DNA of 64,000 bases from Paenibacillus sp. FSL M7-0420 (GCF_038002345.1 NZ_JBBOCJ010000001.1:4092001-4156000), one strand, 5' to 3'. Shown: positions 28,550 to 38,346, counted from the first letter of the stretch. Translations and numbers: made by a program. Notes: generated by a model from the sequence alone, not told the origin.

Positions 28550-29689
28550 TTACAGGACAGCCGCAAGCTCCCGGGAAGCTATATCGCTACTGTGAATCTG
28601 TTCCAGACCGGGGTTCGCTTCACCCTGATGACGCTGAAGCACTTCATCAATAATCTCATCAATCCGCAGGAAGGGAATCTCACCGCGCAGGAAGCGGGCC
28701 ACGGCGACCTCATTGGCTGCATTGAAGGCTGTTGTGAATGTGCCGCCCGCTATGCCGCAGTCAATAGCCATCTTCAGCGCCGGATAGCGCTCATAATCCA
28801 TCTCCCGGAAGGTCAGGCTGGCTACCTGAGCCAGAGACAAACGCTTCGCAGGAGACGGCCAGCGGTCGGGATAGGTGAGCGCATATTGAATGGGAACCCG
28901 CATATCAGGAGTCCCAAGCTGAGCAATAATGCTGCTGTCGCAGAACTCCACATAGGAGTGAATGATACTCTCCGGATGCAGCACCACATCAATCTGCTCA
29001 TACGGAAGGGCGAACAAATGGTGGGCTTCAATAACCTCCAGGCCTTTGTTAACCATGGTTGCCGAGTCAATAGTAATCTTGGCCCCCATGCTCCAATTGG
29101 GGTGACGCAGTGCGTCCGCTACGGTAACATTCGTAAGCTGTTCACGCTTATAATCACGGAATGAACCGCCCGAGGCAGTAATGGTAATTGAAGCCACATC
29201 CTCACGGTTCTCCCCGTTTAAGCATTGGAAAATCGCCGAATGCTCACTGTCCACTGGCAGCAGCTTCACGCCTTTGCGTCCAGCCAGCTCTGTAACCAGA
29301 TGTCCGGCGGTCACCAGTGTCTCCTTATTAGCCAGTCCAATATGTCTGCCGGCTTCAATCGCCGCCAGCGTAGACTGAAGTCCTACACTGCCTACAAGCG
29401 CAGTTACGACTGTCTGTGCATCGCCTCCGGCAGCAATCTCCACCAGACCTTCACTTCCGCTATACAGCTCTACACCGGCAGGCAGACTGGATCTGATCTC
29501 CTCTGCAAGCTCCTTCGTGGATACCGATACACGGCGAGGCTTGAAACGGCGGACCTGTTCCAGCAGCAGTGAAGTATTACTTCCCGCCGCCAGTCCATCG
29601 ACTTCAAAAGCTTCCGGATGCATAGCTACCACATCCAGCGTCTGGGTACCGATGGAGCCCGTGGAGCCGAGAATACTAATTCTTTTCAC
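28550..29689 (-). CDS. dxr: 1-deoxy-D-xylulose 5-phosphate reductoisomerase
   Basis: Second enzyme of the MEP isoprenoid pathway, making 2-C-methyl-D-erythritol 4-phosphate with NADPH. The 379-residue product begins with GSTGSIGTQTLDVV (nucleotide binding), then NKETLVTAGHLV, VDSEHSAIFQC (metal-binding region) and ASGGSFRD. Start is GTG at 29689 with AAGAAGG upstream. It follows cdsA by 23 nt. Confidence 0.97.
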   Translation of the reverse strand: MKRISILGSTGSIGTQTLDVVAMHPEAFEVDGLAAGSNTSLLLEQVRRFKPRRVSVSTKELAEEIRSSLPAGVELYSGSEGLVEIAAGGDAQTVVTALVGSVGLQSTLAAIEAGRHIGLANKETLVTAGHLVTELAGRKGVKLLPVDSEHSAIFQCLNGENREDVASITITASGGSFRDYKREQLTNVTVADALRHPNWSMGAKITIDSATMVNKGLEVIEAHHLFALPYEQIDVVLHPESIIHSYVEFCDSSIIAQLGTPDMRVPIQYALTYPDRWPSPAKRLSLAQVASLTFREMDYERYPALKMAIDCGIAGGTFTTAFNAANEVAVARFLRGEIPFLRIDEIIDEVLQRHQGEANPGLEQIHSSDIASRELAAVL

Positions 29690-29712
29690 AGTTGCTTTCC
29701 TTCTTCCTGTCG

Positions 29713-30516
29713 TTAATAGTAAGGCATCAGCATTACGATATGTACGAAAGGAAATACGATGATCCAGCTGTCGCAGCGGTCCAGGATGCCACCGTGACCC
29801 GGCAAGAGTGAGCCTGAATCCTTAATACCGTACACCCGTTTATAGGCAGATTGTACAAGATCTCCAAGCTGACCCAGCACAGCGCAGGCAATTCCAATCA
29901 GCAGCGCGCGTCCGATAGTCAGCAGATCAGGAACCAGTATAGCAAACACAATCGATATGACAGCAGAAATCAATACTCCGCCAAGCGCGCCTTCTATAGT
30001 CTTATTAGGACTGATCGCAGGCCACAGCTTGTTCTTCCCGAAGCTTCTGCCGACAAAATAGGCTCCAGCATCACTGCCCCATATACAGCACAGCAGCAGG
30101 ATCGTCCAGAAGAGGCCATGGCCATCTCCCGCACTGCGGGCGATTCCCATATACGAGAACCCCATTCCTATGTAAACAATGCCAGTGAACATCATCGCGG
30201 TCATTTTGATATCAAGCTTATTCTTACTGAAGACAGTGACCAGCAGGAACAGCAGCAATACCAGCCATATCCCCTGTTCCCAGGAGAATAGCTTATTCGT
30301 TCCCAGGAGATCCCAAGGAATCATAAAGCCTACTACAGAGGCATAACCAAATACAGCAGTCAGCCCGAAGGTGGCTGTACCTGTCATTTTCACAAATTCA
30401 TAATAGCCGATGAGGGCCATCGCAGTCAGCAACAGCTGATACGGCCAGCCTCCCCAATAGCATAACCCTAAAAACAAGGCCCCGGCAACAATTCCGGTGA
30501 TCAATCGCTGCTTCAA
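29713..30516 (-). CDS. cdsA: Phosphatidate cytidylyltransferase
   Basis: Integral membrane enzyme making CDP-diacylglycerol from phosphatidic acid and CTP. The 267-residue protein is hydrophobic throughout with about eight predicted membrane segments. It carries the CdsA signature SAYKRVYGIKDSG...LPGHGGILDRCD near the C-terminus. Start is TTG at 30516 with GGGAGAGGG upstream. It lies 20 nt after uppS. Confidence 0.96.
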   Translation of the reverse strand: MKQRLITGIVAGALFLGLCYWGGWPYQLLLTAMALIGYYEFVKMTGTATFGLTAVFGYASVVGFMIPWDLLGTNKLFSWEQGIWLVLLLFLLVTVFSKNKLDIKMTAMMFTGIVYIGMGFSYMGIARSAGDGHGLFWTILLLCCIWGSDAGAYFVGRSFGKNKLWPAISPNKTIEGALGGVLISAVISIVFAILVPDLLTIGRALLIGIACAVLGQLGDLVQSAYKRVYGIKDSGSLLPGHGGILDRCDSWIIVFPFVHIVMLMPYY

Positions 30517-30536
30517 AGAATCCCTCTCCCATCAGG

Positions 30537-31304
30537 CTACTTCAATCCACCATAACGGCGTGTGCGGCGCTGATATTCAGCCACAGCCTGCATCAGATGC
30601 GACTTGTCGAACTCCGGCCAGTACGCATCCGTAAACCAAAATTCACTATAGGCGATTTGCCACAGCATAAAGTTACTGAGCCGCATCTCTCCGCTCGTAC
30701 GGATGAGCAGGTCAGGATCGGGTAATCCGCTGGATGACAATCTGTTGTCAATCAGCTCTGAAGTGATCTCTTCAGGAGACAGAATTCCTGCCTGGATATC
30801 CTTGCCCAGAGCGCGCATACAGTCCTCAATCTCTTTGCGACCGCCGTAGTTCAGAGCAAAATTAAGTATAAGTCCGGTATTGCTTAGTGTGCGGGCGACC
30901 GCTTCTTCCATCGCCTTGCGGGTATGGGAAGGCAAAGCCTCCGTGTTGCCCATTACGCGCACCTGTACATTCTTCTCAATGAGTTCATCCAGTTCAATAG
31001 CCAGGAATTCTACGGGAAGGCGCATCAGGAAATCCACTTCATCCTTCGGCCGGGTCCAGTTCTCCGTAGAGAAAGCGTACAGAGTCAAAAATTCTACTCC
31101 GAGGTCATTCGCTGCAATGGTAGCACGTTTGACTGCCTTCATCCCGTTCTGATGGCCCACAACCCGGGGCATACCGCGCCGTTTCGCCCAGCGCCCGTTG
31201 CCATCCATAATTATCGCTACGTGCCGGGGAATATTATCCGGTGAAATCTCGACTGGCTCCTGCCTGTCTTTACGGCTCAGCCATTCTTGAATCCGTTTGA
31301 TCAT
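30537..31304 (-). CDS. uppS: Undecaprenyl diphosphate synthase (isoprenyl transferase)
   Basis: Condenses isopentenyl diphosphate onto farnesyl diphosphate to make the C55 lipid carrier for wall polymers. The 255-residue cis-prenyltransferase shows HVAIIMDGNGRWAKRRGMPR with the catalytic aspartate, LTLYAFSTENW and the C-terminal DLLIRTSGEMRLSNFMLWQ and FWFTDAYWPEF. The start is ATG at 31304 with GGAGG 8 nt upstream; the longer frame to 31340 lacks a site. Confidence 0.97.
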   Translation of the reverse strand: MIKRIQEWLSRKDRQEPVEISPDNIPRHVAIIMDGNGRWAKRRGMPRVVGHQNGMKAVKRATIAANDLGVEFLTLYAFSTENWTRPKDEVDFLMRLPVEFLAIELDELIEKNVQVRVMGNTEALPSHTRKAMEEAVARTLSNTGLILNFALNYGGRKEIEDCMRALGKDIQAGILSPEEITSELIDNRLSSSGLPDPDLLIRTSGEMRLSNFMLWQIAYSEFWFTDAYWPEFDKSHLMQAVAEYQRRTRRYGGLK

Positions 31305-31333
31305 TTCCGTTTCCTCCAAGCTCTTATCAGAAA

Positions 31334-31372
31334 GAGACAAACCCCACCATTAACGGAGGGGCCTGAAGTCTC
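31334..31372 (-). promoter_or_regulatory. Stem-loop between frr and uppS
   Basis: Outer arms GAGAC/GTCTC and an inner CCCCaCC/GGaGGGG stem with one mismatch lie in the gap between frr and uppS. The following TTTCTG is a poor T run, so it may be a partial terminator or processing site. Confidence 0.4.
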
Positions 31373-31382
31373 ATGAATTTCG

Positions 31383-31937
31383 TTATACTTCCATAATCTC
31401 TTTTTCTTTGGACAAGAGCACTTTGTCGACTTCAGCTATGAACTTATCCGTTGATTTCTGGATATCTTCCTGATGTCCATGTGATTCATCTTCTGAAATG
31501 CCGTTCTTCTCCATCTTCTTGATGTCATCGTTGGCATCGCGGCGGATGTTGCGGATCGCTACCTTAGCTTCTTCACCGAACTTCTTGGTGAATTTCACCA
31601 GCTCAGTGCGGCGTTCTTCGGTAAGCGGAGGAATCGACAGGCGGATGATCGTACCGTCATTGGCAGGTGTAATCCCGATGTCGGATTTCATAATCGCCTT
31701 TTCGATGTCTGACATTGAAGTTTTGTCCCACGGCTGGATCAGCAGGGTCCGGGAATCCGGTGTGCTGATGTTAGCCAGCTGATTGATCGGAGTTGGAGCA
31801 CCGTAATATTCAACCTGGATGCGATCCAGCAGCGACGTCGAAGCGCGTCCTGCCCGCAGCGTTGCCAAGTCACGTTTCAGCGAGAGAATCGCTTTTTCCA
31901 TACGCTCTTCGGCATTCTTCTTAACCGATTGTGGCAT
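31383..31937 (-). CDS. frr: Ribosome recycling factor
   Basis: Splits post-termination ribosomes together with EF-G. The 184-residue helical-bundle protein has [23 protein letters not shown] at the N-terminus and [19 protein letters not shown] in the C-terminal helix, as in the family. Its ATG directly follows the TAA of pyrH, so translation is coupled. Confidence 0.98.
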   Translation of the reverse strand: MPQSVKKNAEERMEKAILSLKRDLATLRAGRASTSLLDRIQVEYYGAPTPINQLANISTPDSRTLLIQPWDKTSMSDIEKAIMKSDIGITPANDGTIIRLSIPPLTEERRTELVKFTKKFGEEAKVAIRNIRRDANDDIKKMEKNGISEDESHGHQEDIQKSTDKFIAEVDKVLLSKEKEIMEV

Positions 31938-32666
<729 letters not shown>

Positions 32667-32687
32667 TTATATACCCTCACTTTCTAC

Positions 32688-32725
32688 AAAAGACGGAACA
32701 CTACTTGTATGTGTTCCGCTCTTTT
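32688..32725 (-). promoter_or_regulatory. Stem-loop between tsf and pyrH
   Basis: Arms AAAAGA-CGGAACAC and GTGTTCCG-TCTTTT pair over 14 bp with one bulged base. On the minus strand the 3' arm ends in CTTTTG. It may be a partial terminator or a stability element within the operon. Confidence 0.55.
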
Positions 32726-32768
32726 GATGCTTGCCTGTATTCAGTTCTTATTCAATGTCATGCAGTTA

Positions 32769-33419
32769 TTATTGTTTTACTTGTGCCATAACTTCTTCTA
32801 CGAAGTTGTCGACTTTCTTCTCAAGACCTTCACCCAGTTCGAAACGAACAAAGCGGCGGATGGTGATGTTCTCGCCAATCGTGCTGATTTTTTCATTCAG
32901 CAGCTGGGAGATTGTCTTGTCCGGGTCTTTAACGAAGGATTGCTCCATCAGGCAGTATTCTTCATAGAACTTGCTGATGCGGCCTTCCACCATTTTTTCA
33001 ACGATCTTCTCAGGCTTGCCTTCGTTCAGCGCTTGTGCCTTAAGAATTTCTTTTTCCTTCTCTACGTCTGCAGAAGGCACTTCTTCACGGCGGACATACA
33101 GCGGGTTCGCTGCTGCGATTTGCATAGCGATGTCGCGTGCGAATTCTCTGAAGGAATCCGTTTTGCCTACGAAGTCAGTTTCGCAGTTGATTTCCACCAG
33201 AACGCCAATACGGCCGCCAGCGTGGATATAGGATTCTACAGTACCTTCAGTAGCAATACGTCCGGCCTTGTTCGCTGCTGCGGACAGACCTTTTTCACGA
33301 AGCAATTCTGCTGCTTTGGTGATGTCGTTGTTTGCTTCTTCCAGCGCTTTCTTACAATCGAGCATTCCTGCCCCTGTTCTTTCACGAAGTTCCTTCACTG
33401 CTTTTGCATCTACTGCCAT
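32769..33419 (-). CDS. tsf: Translation elongation factor Ts (short form)
   Basis: Nucleotide exchange factor for EF-Tu. The 216-residue protein has the N-terminal UBA-like domain ([38 protein letters not shown]) and the core signature [12 protein letters not shown] and [18 protein letters not shown]. It is shorter than the 293-residue B. subtilis protein, with part of the core reduced; the frame is intact and the C-terminus is normal, so this is a compact variant. ATG at 33419 follows GGAGGGAATAACA. Confidence 0.96.
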   Translation of the reverse strand: MAVDAKAVKELRERTGAGMLDCKKALEEANNDITKAAELLREKGLSAAANKAGRIATEGTVESYIHAGGRIGVLVEINCETDFVGKTDSFREFARDIAMQIAAANPLYVRREEVPSADVEKEKEILKAQALNEGKPEKIVEKMVEGRISKFYEEYCLMEQSFVKDPDKTISQLLNEKISTIGENITIRRFVRFELGEGLEKKVDNFVEEVMAQVKQ

Positions 33420-33485
33420 TGTTATTCCCTCCAGGGTCATAGTCGTTGTCATACGCGGGCATAAAGCGGTACTTGCTTGCATTTT

Positions 33486-33530
33486 AAAAAAAGGGCAGTG
33501 AGAGGTTATCCACCTGCCAACCACCCTTTT
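33486..33530 (-). terminator. Terminator or attenuator between rpsB and tsf
   Basis: Minus-strand AAAGGGTGGT pairs with the CACTGCCCTTT arm using G-T pairs, followed by seven Ts. It would reduce tsf and downstream expression relative to rpsB. Confidence 0.6.
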
Positions 33531-33564
33531 CATTTAAGTTTATGTTTTATGTTCCGGTTACTAC

Positions 33565-34266
33565 TTAAGCTGTAGTTGTGTCTTCGCCCTGATGAGCTTC
33601 AACAACAGCATCAGCCATCTTACCAGTCAAGAGCTTCACGGCGCGGATTGCGTCGTCATTGCCTGGGATTACGTAGTCAATTTCATCCGGATCGCAGTTA
33701 GTATCAACGATAGCTACGATAGGAATACCCAATTTGCGAGCTTCTGCTACTGCAATGCGCTCTTTACGCGGGTCAATGATGAACAGCGCGCTTGGAAGAC
33801 CTTTCATGTTCTTGATACCGCCCAGGAATTTCTCAAGACGATCTTTCTCTTTGCGGAGAAGGATAACTTCTTTCTTAGGCAATACTGCAAAGGTACCGTC
33901 TTCTTCCCAAGCTTCCAATTTCTTCAGGCGGTCAATACGCTTCTGAATAGTCTGGAAGTTAGTCAGGGTACCGCCGAGCCAACGCTGGTTAATGAAGAAC
34001 ATACCCGAACGTTCAGCTTCTTCTTTTACGGAATCCTGTGCCTGCTTCTTTGTTCCTACGAATAGGATTGTGCCGTTGTCGCCAGCGACGCTCTTTACAA
34101 AGTTGTAAGCTTCCTCTACCTTCTTGACTGTCTTTTGCAAGTCAATAATGTAAATTCCGTTTCTTTCAGTGAAGATATATCGATCCATCTTTGGGTTCCA
34201 ACGACGAGTCTGGTGACCGAAGTGTACCCCAGCTTCGAGAAGCTGCTTCATGGAGATTACTGCCAT
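33565..34266 (-). CDS. rpsB: 30S ribosomal protein S2
   Basis: Small-subunit protein at the head-body junction. The 233-residue product has [57 protein letters not shown] and [33 protein letters not shown] at 34266 sits behind AGGAGGTG; a GTG six nt upstream is too close to that site. A strong promoter lies about 130 nt upstream. Confidence 0.98.
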   Translation of the reverse strand: MAVISMKQLLEAGVHFGHQTRRWNPKMDRYIFTERNGIYIIDLQKTVKKVEEAYNFVKSVAGDNGTILFVGTKKQAQDSVKEEAERSGMFFINQRWLGGTLTNFQTIQKRIDRLKKLEAWEEDGTFAVLPKKEVILLRKEKDRLEKFLGGIKNMKGLPSALFIIDPRKERIAVAEARKLGIPIVAIVDTNCDPDEIDYVIPGNDDAIRAVKLLTGKMADAVVEAHQGEDTTTA

Positions 34267-34395
34267 CTTCACACACCTCCTAAGTTTGGTTTATTGTGTG
34301 TCTCCTCCGCCGCGCGTCATCTTTCAGCAAGACTTTCTTCAGAAGAAAGCACCCCTTGTCGAAATCAACCGGCGTGTGTTTTAACACCGTCAATT

Positions 34396-34424
34396 AATAT
34401 ATCATATTAAAACAGCCTATGCAA
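34396..34424 (-). promoter_or_regulatory. SigA promoter of rpsB-tsf-pyrH-frr
   Basis: TTGCAT (34424-34419) and TATATT (34401-34396) on the minus strand are 17 nt apart, directly after the last gene of the fla/che operon. The leader of roughly 120 nt contains a 17-nt palindrome (34333-34349), possibly for S2 autoregulation. Confidence 0.6.
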
Positions 34425-34427
34425 CGA

Positions 34428-35030
34428 TTACTTTTTTACGGTAATCAGCTTGTCAATAATGGAGTTGATGCTCTCTCCCTTGGTGAAGCTGTAGCTGCCG
34501 TATTGAATGATAGTGTTCACCTTACGGCTGTTTGCCGTCTGGAGGAACTTGTTCTTATCCTCGATAACCCCGGCTTCCGCAAGCAGATCTGCCGTCTGGG
34601 CGAGCGTAATTCCAGTGGGAATCTTAAGAGAGATTACCCCGTCCACCGCAGCCACAGGCGCTTCAGGTGTGGCCGGAGCCTCTGTAACAGGCTCAGCAGT
34701 GTTCTGCGGCTGTGCAGGAGCTGAAGGCTTGCCCGGTGTCGCTGCGGCGCTTGGCGTTGCAGCCGGCTTGGGCGGGACAGCAGGCGTAGCTGCCGGCGTT
34801 GCTGCTGGCGTCACGGAAGCCTGGGCCTCGGCCGCTTCCTCCGGGGACGGCGTTGCTGTTGCAGCAGCTTCTGCCGGATCTACAACAGTCAGGTTCAGGC
34901 TAGCCGCTTGCCGGATCAGCTCTTCTTTGGTCAGAGGCGCCGTCCGTCCGGCTATCATCAGCTGCAGCAGCAGCGCGCCGGCGATCAGCCCGATCCCTAG
35001 TCCCAGCATAAAGAACCGGTTCTTCATCAT
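34428..35030 (-). CDS. Membrane-anchored MltG-like protein of unknown function
   Basis: A 200-residue protein with an N-terminal membrane segment (about 5-27, FFMLGLGIGLIAGALLLQLMIA), an Ala/Pro/Thr-rich linker (about 55-125) and a C-terminal domain of about 70 residues (SLKIPTGITLAQTADLLAEAGVIEDKNKF ... YGSYSFTKGESINSIIDKL). The C-terminal part resembles the substrate-binding LysM-like segment of MltG/YceG endolytic transglycosylases, but the catalytic domain is absent. It overlaps the preceding gene by 4 nt (ATGA) and is the last gene of the fla/che operon. Function unknown; wall binding is only a guess. Confidence 0.75.
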   Translation of the reverse strand: MMKNRFFMLGLGIGLIAGALLLQLMIAGRTAPLTKEELIRQAASLNLTVVDPAEAAATATPSPEEAAEAQASVTPAATPAATPAVPPKPAATPSAAATPGKPSAPAQPQNTAEPVTEAPATPEAPVAAVDGVISLKIPTGITLAQTADLLAEAGVIEDKNKFLQTANSRKVNTIIQYGSYSFTKGESINSIIDKLITVKK

Positions 35031-35599
35031 ACGGATTCCTCCTGCTGCGCAAGCTGCAGGATCAGCTGCACCTCGCCCCGCTGCAGACCGGCAGTCTTGG
35101 CGATAGAATCGATTGATTTCCCTTGCTCATGCAGCTCGAACAGCCGGGGATACCGCAGCTTGATGGAGCTGACGGGTCTTGGCTTAACAGGAGGTACTGC
35201 CTCGGCAGCCTGCTCCCTGCCCTGGCGCTTCTCCGCGTGTCCGGACGAGGCTTCCCGCGAGAAGGTTGCTGACAGCTGAAGCAGTCCCTTCTCTTCTGCG
35301 GTCAGCCGCGCATCCATCAGCAGCAGGCTCTTCTGCAGCTCGCCCACCTGCTCCCGCAGTACACCGATCTCTTCCTGCAGGGCCGCCTTATTGCTCTGTG
35401 ACTGTGTCTTAATACTGCCCACCAGCTTCAGCAGCTCGGAGTTCTCATGCTCGATATCGGCCATGTAGAGCTCCAGAGCCGCCTCCGTCTCCTTCAGGCT
35501 CTTCTTCTCCGAGTCTTCCTTACCCGTCCTGGCCGGCAGCCGCAGGGCATAAACAATAGCAACTGCGCCTACCAGCACGATGTATACCCATGGTTCCAA
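35027..35599 (-). CDS. SwrB-like membrane-anchored coiled-coil protein
   Basis: A 190-residue protein with an N-terminal membrane segment (residues 3-19), a coiled-coil-rich middle (about 30-110, E/L/K/Q rich) and a C-terminal helix-turn-helix-like tail (LFELHEQGKSIDSIAKTAGLQRGEVQLIL). B. subtilis SwrB (YlxL), just before rpsB at the end of the fla/che operon, has the same layout and length class (about 167 residues) and promotes flagellar export activation. Homology is inferred from architecture and position. TTG start at 35599 with AAGGAG upstream. Confidence 0.75.
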   Translation of the reverse strand: MEPWVYIVLVGAVAIVYALRLPARTGKEDSEKKSLKETEAALELYMADIEHENSELLKLVGSIKTQSQSNKAALQEEIGVLREQVGELQKSLLLMDARLTAEEKGLLQLSATFSREASSGHAEKRQGREQAAEAVPPVKPRPVSSIKLRYPRLFELHEQGKSIDSIAKTAGLQRGEVQLILQLAQQEESV

Positions 35600-35667
35600 G
35601 TGTGTAATCTCCTTCTGCGTTTAATTCATAGGATGCCTTAACTGCATTTGCGGTTATTCTGTCCCAA

Positions 35668-35976
35668 TCAGAGACTGAAATCTATACGGTGCCCTTTATA
35701 AGGATGTTCGGCATCATGGGTGTTCTCCAACTTATCCGGCTTGCGCGGATGAGGCTGACTGCCAGAGCCGCTCCCCTTGCCGCCATCCCGCAGCGCCGAT
35801 TCGGCAGACTCGTCAACCTCAGTGCTGCGCAGCGAGATTTCCTGGCTATGCTTGATATTCTGGCCTGCCAATTGCTGCTGGTCGAGTGCAGGACGCTGCT
35901 GAAGGTTGTTCTGAACTTTGCCCGCATCATGGGTACGGGGCAACGCAATTTGCAGTTCCACCGGTTTCAGACTCAT
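35668..35976 (-). CDS. Small hydrophilic protein of unknown function
   Basis: A 102-residue protein between fapA and the SwrB-like gene. It starts MSLKPVELQIALPRTHDAGKVQ and is rich in Q, H, S and charged residues, with a disordered GKGSGSGSQPHPRKPDK tail and a C-terminal HPYKGHRIDFSL. No membrane segment or cysteine is present. AGAGGG precedes the ATG at 35976. I do not recognise the family. Position suggests a flagellar or regulatory accessory role. Confidence 0.65.
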   Translation of the reverse strand: MSLKPVELQIALPRTHDAGKVQNNLQQRPALDQQQLAGQNIKHSQEISLRSTEVDESAESALRDGGKGSGSGSQPHPRKPDKLENTHDAEHPYKGHRIDFSL

Positions 35977-36045
35977 AAGATCCCTCTTCTCCACTCATTG
36001 GTTACAGAATCAAGGAATAGCAGGCCGCCTCGGCTGCCTGCCTGA

Positions 36046-37449
36046 TTATACATACGGTATTATGGATATATCCCCTTCACTGTAAATGAAGGATACCCGC
36101 TCCGTCGGGTCCTTGACGAACCTGGTATATCTGCCGATTACGATCTTAGAGCCTCCATAGATCGTCTTGACGACATCAACCTTAGCTCTGCCGGTGTCCT
36201 CCAGCATGCGCTCGATCTCCAGCACACGCTCTTTAATTCTCTTTTCATCACGCATATGGGATTGCTTGGTGGCATTAAGCTTGACGCGAAGCGCCACCTT
36301 ATCGGGCGATAGCTGGCCATTGTTCGCCAGCTGATTAAGCAGATACAGCGCCTTATTGGTCTTGTCCTCATTCTCAAGAAGCTGCCGGAGCTCCTGGCGC
36401 AGTTCGTTGATCTCATTTCTCAGCTCGGGAACAACGCCCACTTCAATCGCTGTAGCTGTAGACATGGTATTGCCGATGGTACGGGCGATCACACGCTCGC
36501 CTGCCTGTACGATCCCCCCGACGATTAAGCCTTTGGCCCCGTTACACAGTACATCTCGGCCAGCCCGGATGCTGGAATGCATAATACTTTGGGAGACGAT
36601 AATATCCTCACCGGCCACAACATTGCCATCCTGGATGAACGAGACCTTAACATTTTTACCGGCGCTGACGAGGCCTTTATTATATCCGATGATGCCGCCC
36701 GTAATCTCGATGGACCCGCCCGATATCAGCTCGGCCCCCTCTACCCCGCCGACCACCCGGATATCTCCTGCGGATTTGACGGTGAAGCCGGTAAGCACAT
36801 TGCCGCGGATGACCACCGTGCCCACGAAATCAATATTGCCTGTGCTGTAATCCACATCACCATTGATTTCATACACCGGAAATACATTGATTTTGCCCTT
36901 GTCTGTCAGCGTGACCAATCCGTCAATCGCCGAATACATGGAGGTCTCTTCCTGATCCACCACCACATTCTTGCCTACCTTGAAATGAGCCTCCTTCCCT
37001 GCCCGGAACGGAAGCTCCTCCCCGGTTACCGTTCTGCCGCTCACACCGTTCTCTGCCGGAATAACCTTGGCAATAAGCTGGCCCTTCCTTACATTATGCA
37101 GCCGGACCAGCTCTTTGTAATCCACCCTGCCATCCTCTTTCTCCAGAGGCTTGCGGTCCTCCTCCATATCAACGGTCAGCACAATGCGGCCATCCTTACC
37201 GTTGACAGCAGGCTGTCCAATCGCGATCGGCACCCGGTTCCAGAAATATTCTTCCGGGTTGCTGCTAATCCGCTGCACAATATCATGCTGGATACCGAAA
37301 CGAATATTGTGACTGGACAGGAAGCTCTCAAGGTCCTCGACCGAACAGGTGAAATTCTCATCCTTCTTGATGAACTGAAGGTAAGCAATCCCCTTATCCT
37401 CCGAAAAAGTAATGCTCAGGTATTGGCTCAATACATATTGACCGATCAA
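36046..37449 (-). CDS. fapA: FapA family protein (DUF342), bactofilin-like beta-helix
   Basis: A 467-residue protein with an N-terminal domain (about 75-150, including NGKDGRIVLTVDMEEDRKPLEKEDG and AENGVSGRTVTGEELPF) and a central repeated parallel beta-helix rich in V/I/G (VVIRGNVLTGFTVKSAGDIRVVGGVEGAELISGGSIEITGGI). A C-terminal coiled-coil segment (NEINELRQELRQLLENEDKTNK) follows. DUF342/FapA proteins are common beside motility sigma genes; the family name comes from flagellar assembly work in Vibrio. TTG start at 37449 after GGGGGAG. It follows sigD by 30 nt. The molecular function is not established. Confidence 0.85.
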   Translation of the reverse strand: MIGQYVLSQYLSITFSEDKGIAYLQFIKKDENFTCSVEDLESFLSSHNIRFGIQHDIVQRISSNPEEYFWNRVPIAIGQPAVNGKDGRIVLTVDMEEDRKPLEKEDGRVDYKELVRLHNVRKGQLIAKVIPAENGVSGRTVTGEELPFRAGKEAHFKVGKNVVVDQEETSMYSAIDGLVTLTDKGKINVFPVYEINGDVDYSTGNIDFVGTVVIRGNVLTGFTVKSAGDIRVVGGVEGAELISGGSIEITGGIIGYNKGLVSAGKNVKVSFIQDGNVVAGEDIIVSQSIMHSSIRAGRDVLCNGAKGLIVGGIVQAGERVIARTIGNTMSTATAIEVGVVPELRNEINELRQELRQLLENEDKTNKALYLLNQLANNGQLSPDKVALRVKLNATKQSHMRDEKRIKERVLEIERMLEDTGRAKVDVVKTIYGGSKIVIGRYTRFVKDPTERVSFIYSEGDISIIPYV

Positions 37450-37479
37450 TTTCTGCTCCCCCTTGTCACCGTCACCCGG

Positions 37480-38268
37480 TTAATCATTTTGCATTAGAAG
37501 GTCCCGGTTCTTCTCAAGTGTTCCTCTTAGCCGCAAAATAGCTTTGGAATGAAGCTGGGAGATTCGCGAAGGAGACAGTGACATCACTTCCGCAATCTCG
37601 CTTAAAGATAAATCCTCATAATATAAAAGGGACACGACGGTCCGTTCTTTCACTGTTAGTTTCTCGATGCCTTTGGTTAGCGTATCCCGCAGGTAGAACT
37701 CATTCACTTTACGGTCCGGATTCTTGGCCTTGTCATCTACCAATATGGACATTCGTGTCTCTGATTCTTCTTCACGTATAGGATCTTCGAGTGAACAGAG
37801 CGACATTACTGCGACATCCTGCAGCATCGTCTGAAACTCCGTTTCCGAAATATTCAGATACTTGCTCATTTCATCGTCACTTACCGATCTCAAATACTTC
37901 TGCTCCAGCTGCTGGTAGGCATCCTCGATTTTTTTCGCTTTTTCGCGTACGGATCTGGGAACCCAGTCACTTTGCCGCAGAGAATCAAGGATCGCTCCCC
38001 GAACCCGCCACGATGCATAGGTCTGGAATTGAAGCCCCCGCTTGTAGTCGAATTTTTCGATCGCATCAATGAGTCCCATGACACCGTTGCTGGCCAAATC
38101 GTCCTTGGAGACGTTTTTGGGCAGCCCTACTGCCAGACGGCTGGACACGTAATCAACAATATGGAGATAACTCTCAATCAGCTTTTTTTTAGCTTCAGGA
38201 TCGCCGTGCTCTTTCCACTGCTCCCAAAGCAGGTCTGTTTCCGACTGAGTTGCTTTACGCTCGTTCAA
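37480..38268 (-). CDS. sigD: RNA polymerase sigma factor for flagellar genes (SigD/FliA/WhiG family)
   Basis: Directs transcription of late flagellar, motility and autolysin genes. The 262-residue protein has region 2 (MGLIDAIEKFDYKRGLQFQTYASWRVRGAILDSLR), region 3 (AYQQLEQKYLRSVSDDEMSKYLNI) and region 4 with helix-turn-helix LSLSEIAEVMSLSPSRISQLHSKAI. No region 1.1, as in this group. Start is TTG at 38268 with GGGAAGGG upstream. Near-terminal position in the fla/che operon matches B. subtilis, where distance from the promoter limits its level. Confidence 0.95.
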   Translation of the reverse strand: MNERKATQSETDLLWEQWKEHGDPEAKKKLIESYLHIVDYVSSRLAVGLPKNVSKDDLASNGVMGLIDAIEKFDYKRGLQFQTYASWRVRGAILDSLRQSDWVPRSVREKAKKIEDAYQQLEQKYLRSVSDDEMSKYLNISETEFQTMLQDVAVMSLCSLEDPIREEESETRMSILVDDKAKNPDRKVNEFYLRDTLTKGIEKLTVKERTVVSLLYYEDLSLSEIAEVMSLSPSRISQLHSKAILRLRGTLEKNRDLLMQND

Positions 38269-38346
38269 CGGCTTTCACCCTTCCCAAAGTTTAGTCAGCG
38301 GGCAAACATGCGGCGCAAGATGACGGACTTTCGCCGCAGCACTCGC

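Noticed and set aside
32769..33419. Truncated or frameshifted tsf
   Set aside because: The frame is intact with a normal start and C-terminus; the short form appears to be a compact variant.
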